NCBI RefSeq assembly: GCF_900107635.1
Contig: NZ_FNRD01000016.1
Coordinates: forward strand, 1 to 64,000
From: Flavobacterium gillisiae
GTDB lineage: Bacteria; Bacteroidota; Bacteroidia; Flavobacteriales; Flavobacteriaceae
DNA length: 64,000 nt
Direction: 5' to 3'
Shown: piece by piece, positions 26,932 through 34,294 of the stretch
How the letters are laid out: each line of letters starts with the position of its first letter
How positions within the stretch are numbered: position 1 is the first letter of the stretch
Position numbers and translations under genes: made by a program
Notes under the pieces: generated by a model
What the model was told of the DNA's origin: nothing
Databases searched by the model: none
Seen by the model: the letters and a program-made list of their open reading frames with translations, nothing else

Positions 26932-27642
26932 ATGAGAACCTACTACATCAATAATGGGAAGGAAAATGGTGGTCCATTTACCCTGGACGAATTAAAAAAC
27001 GAACACCTAAATAAAGCTACTTTAGTTTGGCACCAAGGAATGGATGAATGGAAACATGCCCATGAGATAGAAGAACTTAACTCTTTTTTTAAAGTAATTC
27101 CTCCACCTTTTAAACAAGTTATTGCTACTCCCGAAATAGAACAACAAAAAACTTCTGCAACCATTTTAGGATTAAAGAAAAGTCACTTTTTTTTAGCAAT
27201 ATCATTTTTAGCCATTTTCATAGCCGTATTTGTTCTCAATGTCATTCAAAATAATAAAAGAAGCGTATTAGACTTGAAAAACAAACAAACAGAATTTAGT
27301 AACGAAAAAATTACACTGGAACAGAACGAATTTAATGAGCAGCGCATTCAAGACGAAATTCGAAAAAGAATAGCATTAGAAAATAATAACCTGAGAAGAA
27401 GAGATTCAATTAACAGTCGTATTACTGAAATAAAGACCTTGCTTATTGACAATAAAAACCAATTAGAGAAGGCGAAAAGTGATTTAATTGATGCCGAAAA
27501 ATTTAAATTCTTTCGATCTGAAAATGAAAAAATGGAAGAAATGAGTTTGTTGCAAAATGATCTTCAAAACCTAAAGACTCAAATAAACCAATTAGAAAAT
27601 GAATCAGACAGATTGTATTTACAACTTGAGACGATTCATTAA
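26932..27642 (+). CDS. GYF-like domain / transmembrane / coiled-coil protein
   Basis: The 236-residue protein has an N-terminal GYF_2 (DUF4339) domain (YYINNGKENGGPFTLDELK, then WHQGMDEWKHAHE), one membrane segment at about residues 83-105, and a long charged coiled coil (about 110-232) rich in Gln, Glu and Lys. GYF_2 domains bind proline-rich or other peptides, so it may be a membrane-anchored adaptor. The partner is unknown. Confidence 0.8.
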   Translation: MRTYYINNGKENGGPFTLDELKNEHLNKATLVWHQGMDEWKHAHEIEELNSFFKVIPPPFKQVIATPEIEQQKTSATILGLKKSHFFLAISFLAIFIAVFVLNVIQNNKRSVLDLKNKQTEFSNEKITLEQNEFNEQRIQDEIRKRIALENNNLRRRDSINSRITEIKTLLIDNKNQLEKAKSDLIDAEKFKFFRSENEKMEEMSLLQNDLQNLKTQINQLENESDRLYLQLETIH

Positions 27643-27716
27643 TAACCCTTTCCTTAAAACCGACACTTAAATAATACTCTTTTAAAAGTATACTGAACGG
27701 ACTAAATTACAAAAAT

Positions 27717-27800
27717 AGCGCAGATACAGCAGATTTAAGACGATACGGATTTTTTACATCCTAAAATATCAATCTGATGAAATCTGCTTTATCTGTGTGC
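27717..27800. repeat. Intergenic palindromic repeat (family E)
   Basis: GCGCAGATACAGCAGATTTAAG faces TGAAATCTGCTTTATCTGTG around an A/T-rich centre, forming a loose stem. This type of element is common between flavobacterial genes; one copy is in this window. Confidence 0.5.
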
Positions 27801-27837
27801 CATTTCTTAATACTTGGTATAAAAAGATATTATAAAA

Positions 27838-28431
27838 TCAATCACATTTTAACCATCCTGTAATACTCATTCTAGTATTTTGAGTCACTAAAACTTCATG
27901 AAGTAATTCATCGCTTTTAAAGAAAACTGTCTTTCCTTGTGTAGGCGCGATTTTCTGATTATTATTTTCTTGGTGAATTAGTAATTCTCCTCCATCAGCC
28001 GGTTGCCAATTGTCATTTAAATAACTAATCATCGAATACTTCCGACTAGGGTTATTATGAAATTGATCAAAATGCTCGAGGTAAAAATCCCCTTTTTCAT
28101 ACAAGGAATAATGGAATTCATAGCCCGTAATTCCAGTGTAACAACTCTCATTTAAGTAAGCAATAAAAGCTTCGATTTGTTCAAAAAAAGCATTTTCAAA
28201 TTCGTTATTGTGTTTTTTATCCAACCAATAAATAGAATCGCTTCTCACGGCGTTATCATAAGTAATCACTTCTGAATTTCCTGTTCCTGCTACAATTAAT
28301 AAATTTTGTTGGTTTAAGGCGAGTAAATTTTGCTTTAAGCTATTGGCCAAGTCGTTGCTTAAAAAATGTTCAGATATACCTACTTTATTCTCAATATAAG
28401 AGGTAATTAAAGCTTCAAAGCTATTTTCCAT
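27838..28431 (-). CDS. 2-oxoglutarate/Fe(II)-dependent oxygenase (prolyl 4-hydroxylase type)
   Basis: The 197-residue protein has a double-stranded beta-helix core with metal ligands HFDQF (HxD, near residue 122) and LLHEV (distal His, near residue 175), and the 2-oxoglutarate-binding Arg in TRMSITGW. It hydroxylates proteins or small molecules; the substrate is unknown. The start at 28431 (MENSFEALI) is preferred over 28527, whose extra 32 residues do not fit the family. Confidence 0.85.
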   Translation of the reverse strand: MENSFEALITSYIENKVGISEHFLSNDLANSLKQNLLALNQQNLLIVAGTGNSEVITYDNAVRSDSIYWLDKKHNNEFENAFFEQIEAFIAYLNESCYTGITGYEFHYSLYEKGDFYLEHFDQFHNNPSRKYSMISYLNDNWQPADGGELLIHQENNNQKIAPTQGKTVFFKSDELLHEVLVTQNTRMSITGWLKCD

Positions 28432-28539
28432 TGTAGTACATTGACCGAAAGTGATGCCAACGGAGCAAGGTAGCTTAAAAAGAAATAGCAATAGGTTTTT
28501 ATAAACTAAACTTAATAATCTATACAATATACGTACACA

Positions 28540-28575
28540 AAAAAAAGGATTCAGAAGTGAATCTGAATCCTTTTT
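28540..28575. terminator. Bidirectional hairpin terminator
   Basis: AAAAAGGATTCAGA pairs with TCTGAATCCTTTTT around AGTGAA. It follows the MoxR ATPase gene (stop at 28602) on the minus strand. Confidence 0.82.
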
Positions 28576-28601
28576 ACAATTATATAACTACTATTTTCTA
28601 A

Positions 28602-30065
28602 TTACAATTTACTGATATAACTGCCGTACATATCCTTAAACTGATAGCCATCCGTTATTCTGTCTTTGCTCAGTTTTTTATATTCTACCATCGCCCAAAG
28701 AATAAATTCTTTCATAAAAAATCGATCTTCTTTTTCTAATTGGGGTTGGTATTTCTTAACCAATATTTCCAGTGGGACTATTGATCCTAGAATTCTTTGA
28801 TACTGCTCGTCTGTCGCGTCGTCCAATAGTTCAAAACCGCTTTCGGCAAAAAACCACTCGATTAAATCTGTATAGGCCGTTTTTTCATCTGGCTTCTCTA
28901 GTTTTTCAATTTTCGGAAAATAGCCTGGAAAAAAAGTATGAATCGCTGACGCAATCAGGTTTTGGGCTACATAAGCCGCTCCCTCCTGCTCTCCTTCATA
29001 AACCAGCTCTACCTTTCCGGTAATCGACGGAATAATTCCCATAAAGTCCGACAAACGCAAGGTCGTTTTATCAACTCCGGCTTTAAGCGCGCGACGTTCT
29101 GCCGTACTTAATAAGTTTTCATAAGCGGTTATACTCATACGGGCACTTACCCCACTTTTATTGTCAATGTATTCACTTTCTCTAGCTTCAAAACTGATTT
29201 GTTCTAGTAAATCTTTGGCCAAAGAAGGAACATGAACCATATCACTCTGAATCACATCTAGATTTGCTTCTTGCTCCGTAATAGTACGGGCAATTTGCAC
29301 TGTTTCAGGATAGTGCGTCAATATTTGGGATCCAATTCTATCTTTTAACGGAGTCACAATATTCCCACGATTAGTATAATCTTCAGGGTTTGCAGTAAAT
29401 ACAAATTGCATATCGAGTGGCATTCTTAATTTGAATCCTCTAATTTGAATATCACCTTCCTGCAAAATATTAAACAATGCCACTTGAATTCTGGCTTGTA
29501 AATCTGGTAATTCATTAATTACAAAAATGCAACGGTTAGCACGCGGAATCATCCCAAAATGAATCACACGATCATCAGCATAAGACAGTTTTAAATTGGC
29601 TGCTTTTATAGGGTCAATATCACCTATTAAATCGGCAACGGTTACATCTGGCGTCGCTAATTTTTCAAAGAAGCGATCACTTCTATGCAGCCATGAAATA
29701 GCAGTTGCATCTCCGTTTATTGCAATTAAATCTTTGGCGTAGCGCGAAATCGGTTTCAAAGGATCATCATTAATCTCTGAACCGGTCACAAACGGAATAT
29801 ACTCATCCAATAATTCAACCATTTTTCTGGCTAAACGCGTTTTGGCTTGACCACGAAGTCCCAATAAATTGATGTTATGACGCGATAAAATAGCACGTTC
29901 CAACTCTGGAATCACCGTATTCTCAAAACCGTGAACACCATCAAACGTTGGTTTTCCTGATTTTATTTTCTCACGAAGATTAGTGCGCAATTCTTCTTTT
30001 ATACTTTTACTTTGATATCCTGAAGCCTTTAATTCGCCTAATGTATTTATGTTTTCTATTTTCAT
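28602..30065 (-). CDS. MoxR-like AAA+ ATPase
   Basis: The 487-residue AAA+ protein resembles magnesium-chelatase subunit I / MoxR ATPases. The Walker A is atypical (LLGLRGQAKTRLARKMV, near residue 75), Walker B is near FVINELPDLQARIQVALFNILQ (about residues 187-208), and the ANPEDYTNRG sensor-like stretch follows. Members work with VWA-domain partners, and such a partner lies just upstream, suggesting a chaperone pair. The start at 30065 (MKIENINTLGELKASG) is preferred over 30089. Confidence 0.85.
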   Translation of the reverse strand: MKIENINTLGELKASGYQSKSIKEELRTNLREKIKSGKPTFDGVHGFENTVIPELERAILSRHNINLLGLRGQAKTRLARKMVELLDEYIPFVTGSEINDDPLKPISRYAKDLIAINGDATAISWLHRSDRFFEKLATPDVTVADLIGDIDPIKAANLKLSYADDRVIHFGMIPRANRCIFVINELPDLQARIQVALFNILQEGDIQIRGFKLRMPLDMQFVFTANPEDYTNRGNIVTPLKDRIGSQILTHYPETVQIARTITEQEANLDVIQSDMVHVPSLAKDLLEQISFEARESEYIDNKSGVSARMSITAYENLLSTAERRALKAGVDKTTLRLSDFMGIIPSITGKVELVYEGEQEGAAYVAQNLIASAIHTFFPGYFPKIEKLEKPDEKTAYTDLIEWFFAESGFELLDDATDEQYQRILGSIVPLEILVKKYQPQLEKEDRFFMKEFILWAMVEYKKLSKDRITDGYQFKDMYGSYISKL

Positions 30066-30238
30066 TTTTTTTAATTTGTTTAACCGCAAACTGCGCTACG
30101 TTATACGCAAGTCTCGCTAGGTCTAATTTTGCATAATTTTATTTAAACCATTTAGAAATTAAGATTCATTCAGCTATTTCTTAATTTTCTAAATATCTTA
30201 ATGGTTTCCTCTTTAAATTTTAACTGGATTACTGAACA

Positions 30239-31357
30239 CTACTTTATTCTCTTCTTACGATTGGTCTCATAATCCTCAAAGATCATTTCGCCAAGTCCTT
30301 TTAGTCCAGTGTAAAAAGCTTTCCCTTGATTGGCTTCCGTAAATTTATTGACAAATTGCTGTAAATACGGATCATTTGCGATCATAAACGTTGTGATAGG
30401 AATGTGTAGTTTTCTAGCTTGTTGTGCCTGACTGTAGCATTTATCGACAATATATTCGTCCAGACCATTACTGTTCATGTAGTAACTACCATCTTTTTCG
30501 CGAACACAGCTCGGCTTACCGTCCGTGATCATAAAAATTTGTTTGTTGGTATTACGCTTTCTTCGCAGTAAATCCATTGCCAGCTGCAATCCCGCAACGG
30601 TATTAGTGTGAAAAGGGCCTACTTTCAAGTACGGCAAATCTTTGATTGCAATCGTCCAAGCATCATTTCCAAAAACCAAAATATCCAATGTGTCTTTTGG
30701 ATAACGCGTTGTAATCAGCTCAGCCAGCGCCATAGCTACTTTTTTGGCAGGCGTGATTCGATCTTCTCCATACAAAATCATACTATGGCTAATGTCAATC
30801 ATCAACACGGTACTCATCTGGGATTTGTATTGGGTATCTTCAACAACCAAATCATTTTCGGTCAGCATAAAGTCCTCCACTCCGTTATTGATTTGGGCGT
30901 TTCGCAAACTCTCGGTCAAAGAAATTCGTTCTAGGCCGTCGCCAAAATGAAACTCCCTAAATTCTCCCGTATGCTCATCCCCATTACCGGAATGTTTTGT
31001 TTTGTGATTTCCGTTTCCAGAGCGTTTTAAGTTTCCAAATATCTGGTCTAAAGCTTGCTGCCTGATCGCTCGTTCTGTCTTAGCCGTTATTCCAATACCC
31101 GAAGTTCCATCGTCCTTAAGTTCGTCTCTGATGTATCCTTTTTTCTTTAAATCTTCTATAAAATCGTCGATGGTATAGTGTTCATCTGTGAGTTTATATT
31201 CCTTGTCAAGTTCCCGCAGCCAGTCAATTGCTTCGTCAAAGTCTCCTGAAGTATGAGTGATTAATTCCTTGAAAATCCCAAAGAGTTTATCAAACGGAGA
31301 CTGATTTGGCGCCTCATATTGCTTGAAGTAGAAACCTTTTTTATTATCATTTTTCAT
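30239..31357 (-). CDS. von Willebrand factor A (VWA) domain protein
   Basis: The 372-residue protein has an N-terminal helical region and a C-terminal VWA domain with a MIDAS site: DISHS (about residues 188-192), the conserved Thr/Asp region and MITDGKPS (about 276-283). It is 173 bases upstream of the MoxR-like ATPase in the same direction. MoxR plus VWA pairs are known to remodel or metallate client proteins, and that is the likely role here; the client is unknown. Confidence 0.85.
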   Translation of the reverse strand: MKNDNKKGFYFKQYEAPNQSPFDKLFGIFKELITHTSGDFDEAIDWLRELDKEYKLTDEHYTIDDFIEDLKKKGYIRDELKDDGTSGIGITAKTERAIRQQALDQIFGNLKRSGNGNHKTKHSGNGDEHTGEFREFHFGDGLERISLTESLRNAQINNGVEDFMLTENDLVVEDTQYKSQMSTVLMIDISHSMILYGEDRITPAKKVAMALAELITTRYPKDTLDILVFGNDAWTIAIKDLPYLKVGPFHTNTVAGLQLAMDLLRRKRNTNKQIFMITDGKPSCVREKDGSYYMNSNGLDEYIVDKCYSQAQQARKLHIPITTFMIANDPYLQQFVNKFTEANQGKAFYTGLKGLGEMIFEDYETNRKKRIK

Positions 31358-31636
31358 AGACTTTAAAATTACATTATTTTGAAACAGCGACTCCGCAAAC
31401 GATTATTAATTTTTAGTTAAAAAAGAGTTTGTGGTTACATTCTATAAAAATTTTTATTGTCAAAAATTCACATAAATATTTCATGCGCCAGCCAAAATTC
31501 ATAGAATTAGTATTTTATAAGTTTTAAAAATTCTTGGCAGTTCTTGGCAACTATATTTATTTTTTAAAGAAAAGTTCTACGATTCAGTTTGCGCTACAAT
31601 AAAATAAGTTTAATTTTATCGTTTTAAAAAAATAAA

Positions 31637-32872
31637 ATGGAACCACTAGAACATTGGGGAATCTTTCTATCCAATCAGGTCGATAAAAATGCCTTTATAG
31701 AAACTATACTTTCTGGAAATTCCAGCTCAGAACTAAGTAATTTCAATACTAAAGAAGGAATCCTATTTTCAGATATTGCCATAGACAACTATATCAAAAA
31801 AGAGTACCAATATGATACTGTTGAAACTTCGTTTGAAACCTCACGGAAATTAAGAACATTTTCATCTGGCGAACGAAAAAAAGTTTTTCTGAACTACTGC
31901 ATCAACCAAGAACCTGATTTTATTATTGTAGATAACCCGCTAGACCATTTAGACCAAAGTTCGAGAAATGCAATCACTCTTACATTACAGCAATTAGCTC
32001 AAAAAACACAGTTAATTCTGCTTGTAAACCGTCAAAGTGATTTATTGCCTTTTCAAGTAAAAAAAGCACATATTAAGGACAATTCATTCGTACTAAACGA
32101 AATGAACGCAGCGCATAAAGAGCAAAATTTATTTAAAGCAAATAGCATTCCCGCTCCTATCGAGAACATCGTTTTCGAACAAGAGATTTTAATCGAAATG
32201 AAGAATCTTTGCGTAAGCTACCATGAAAAACCAATTTTAAATACTATTAATTGGACGATTAAAAAAGGAGATTTTTGGCACTTATTAGGCCCTAATGGTT
32301 CCGGAAAAAGCACCTTGCTCTCCTTAATAACTGGAGACAATACAAAAGGTTACGGACAGGATTTATATCTTTTTGGTGTAAAGAAGGGCAGCGGAGAAAA
32401 TATCTGGGATATAAAAAAGAATATTGGCTACTTTTCGACTGCTATGACTGATTTATTTCAAAAAAATGACAGTCTCGAACAAATGATTTTATCTGGTTTT
32501 TTTGACTCCATTGGCTTGTACACCCAACCCTCAATTTTACAAAAAAATATAGTGTCTCAATGGCTAGAATTGATTCATTTAAGTCCACTTAAAAATAAAC
32601 CTTTCAAAACACTTTCCATTGGACAACAAAGACTTGCCCTAATTGTGCGTGCCGTGCTAAAACATCCTCCATTATTAATTTTAGATGAAGCCGTAGAAGG
32701 CTTAGATGATGAAAATGTAGCTTTGGTGGCACAACTCATTACCCTTTTATCCAAAGAAACAAATATGGCAATTTTATACGTTTCGCATAGAATTGAGCCC
32801 AATATCATTCCAGAAACAATATACGAACTAACCCCAAACACAACAGGTTCAACAGGCAAAATTAGAACTTAA
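31637..32872 (+). CDS. ABC-family ATPase with a degenerate first domain
   Basis: The 411-residue protein has two ABC domains. The first (about residues 1-160) has no P-loop, but keeps a signature-like FSSGERKK and Walker B IIVDNPLDHLD. The second (about 185-400) is complete: GPNGSGKST (about 218-226), SIGQQRLALIVRA and LLILDEAVEGLDDE. The pattern resembles ModF/PhrA-like soluble ABC ATPases with no permease. No transporter partner is adjacent, so a regulatory or DNA-related role is possible. Confidence 0.82.
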   Translation: MEPLEHWGIFLSNQVDKNAFIETILSGNSSSELSNFNTKEGILFSDIAIDNYIKKEYQYDTVETSFETSRKLRTFSSGERKKVFLNYCINQEPDFIIVDNPLDHLDQSSRNAITLTLQQLAQKTQLILLVNRQSDLLPFQVKKAHIKDNSFVLNEMNAAHKEQNLFKANSIPAPIENIVFEQEILIEMKNLCVSYHEKPILNTINWTIKKGDFWHLLGPNGSGKSTLLSLITGDNTKGYGQDLYLFGVKKGSGENIWDIKKNIGYFSTAMTDLFQKNDSLEQMILSGFFDSIGLYTQPSILQKNIVSQWLELIHLSPLKNKPFKTLSIGQQRLALIVRAVLKHPPLLILDEAVEGLDDENVALVAQLITLLSKETNMAILYVSHRIEPNIIPETIYELTPNTTGSTGKIRT

Positions 32873-32886
32873 ATGAAATATTTTTT

Positions 32887-32995
32887 TGTGGGCGTGACCA
32901 CAAGGGTCGTGCTTTACGCTCTCAATCTCTTTGTTCTCGTTCTTAGAAACGAGAACAAAGAGGATTTCCGCTGCAATCACTCACGCAATTAAGTG
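32887..32995. repeat. Dispersed repeat (family A-like), copy 4, with long hairpin
   Basis: Perfect 15-base arms CTCTTTGTTCTCGTT (32927-32941) and AACGAGAACAAAGAG (32948-32962) lie between diverged family A ends (GGGCGTGACCACAAGGGTCG and GATTTCCGCTGCAATCACTC). It sits between the convergent ABC and YchJ genes and may terminate both. Confidence 0.55.
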
Positions 32996-33017
32996 CTAAT
33001 AATAAAATTGAGACTGA

Positions 33018-33398
33018 TTAGTAAAATTCTCCATCCACATAGAACCAACTCCCATCTTCTAATTTAAAAGTAGAATGTTCGTGATGAATTTGCGCCTGAA
33101 GTTCGCTGTCAAGGTAAAATGCTTTGAAGGTAACGGTATATGCAGTAGCCGCTACAACAGCTAATTTAATCCATTTATTGCTTTGAGACCATTCTAGAAT
33201 GTCCTCTTTCTTATGTTGTTTTCTAGTAGAAAAGTGAGTGGTAGCAACTAAATAATCTGCTTTTTGGGTAGCAAATGCGGAATAGCGCGAGCGCATTAAA
33301 GCTTCTGCAGTAGGCGCCTTTTCGATTCCTTTAATGTAGGCTTCGCAACATTGACTAAACTCCTTTAGCGAACCGCAATAACATTTTAATGTTGTCAT
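33018..33398 (-). CDS. YchJ family protein (SEC-C type zinc-binding motif)
   Basis: The 126-residue protein opens with the cysteine motif CYCGSLKEFSQCCEAY (residues 6-21), a SEC-C-like zinc site, followed by an NTF2-like domain (ALMRSRYSAFA at about 33-43; WIKLAVVAATA). The family is uncharacterised. Two small genes lie immediately upstream in the same direction, suggesting a three-gene unit. Confidence 0.85.
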   Translation of the reverse strand: MTTLKCYCGSLKEFSQCCEAYIKGIEKAPTAEALMRSRYSAFATQKADYLVATTHFSTRKQHKKEDILEWSQSNKWIKLAVVAATAYTVTFKAFYLDSELQAQIHHEHSTFKLEDGSWFYVDGEFY

Positions 33399-33405
33399 CT
33401 GTAAG

Positions 33406-33636
33406 TTATAGTTGCCCGTTTAGAGCAATTATCTTTTGCTGTAATTGATTTAATAACACTTGGTATTTACTGATTTCAATCAAATCCTCGTCCTCATCTG
33501 AAAAATCAAGAAAATCGTCCAGCTGCTCACTTACTTCCACTAATCTATTATTCGCTTCTTTTGCGTTTTTCGCAGCAATCAAATCAATTATTCCTTGAAC
33601 ATTTGCTTTTAATTCGATGAATTTTTCGTTTTCCAT
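33406..33636 (-). CDS. Hypothetical small helical protein
   Basis: The 76-residue acidic protein, predicted helical, starts MENEKFIELKANVQGIIDLI and contains an EDEDLIEIS stretch. It lies 7 bases upstream of the YchJ gene and 16 bases downstream of a still smaller gene. No domain is recognised. Confidence 0.68.
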   Translation of the reverse strand: MENEKFIELKANVQGIIDLIAAKNAKEANNRLVEVSEQLDDFLDFSDEDEDLIEISKYQVLLNQLQQKIIALNGQL

Positions 33637-33652
33637 TATTTCTTTAATTATA

Positions 33653-33805
33653 TTATATCGTATCTGAATTTTTAGCGTCGTGGAATTTTTTCGTAATTTG
33701 TTTTAATTTTTCCTTGCGAAGAATTTCTGCGTTTTTAACCCTATCCTGCGCTTTATGCAACTTATCGTTGTGTTTTTTGATATTCTTTTCGTTATTTCTA
33801 CTCAT
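33653..33805 (-). CDS. Small basic helical protein, 50 residues
   Basis: On the minus strand an ATG at 33803-33805 opens a 50-codon frame to a TAA at 33653. The product begins MSRNNEKNIKKHNDKLHKAQ, is about one third Lys and Arg, and is predicted to be a single amphipathic helix. The next gene starts 16 bases after its stop, so it appears to lead the YchJ operon. It is short enough to be missed by automated calls. Confidence 0.6.
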   Translation of the reverse strand: MSRNNEKNIKKHNDKLHKAQDRVKNAEILRKEKLKQITKKFHDAKNSDTI

Positions 33806-34294
33806 AATAATTTGTTTTTCAATCCGTTTCTATACTACCAGTTCTTAACGAACAAGGTCTATAATGAATCACTAAAAAAAATAACAGGGGTATTTATCTT
33901 AAATGGAAGATTCTTGTACTACAGAATTCTTCGGCAAAGTTCGGCATTTTAATTGAAACTGATAGTACGCTCAAGTAACTAAACATAATCTTTATACCAA
34001 TGGTTTGATCAAAAAACAAAACTTGACTCCTGATTAATAGACATCAAGCAATTGAAAGTTAATAATTTAATAACATTAGTTATTGGTTTATAAAAAGTAA
34101 AAGAGATATTTTAGTTACTAATTTTGTTTGTTTAATATTTAAAACGATATCCAAACACGAAAATCACTCATTATAATAGTATAATTAAGTATCTATAAAT
34201 TTACGGTTTTCAGTAATTTCTTATATATTTATAAAATCTTTGTAATTTAAATTGTAAAATATTAAAAGTTCCCAAAATCTATCAAATAGCATAA
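33806..34294. other. Gene-free stretch upstream of the sensor kinase
   Basis: These 489 A/T-rich bases separate divergent genes. I see no convincing gene, RNA or hairpin. A rightward frame at 33755-33952 is antisense to the small basic gene and is not credible. Confidence 0.5.
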
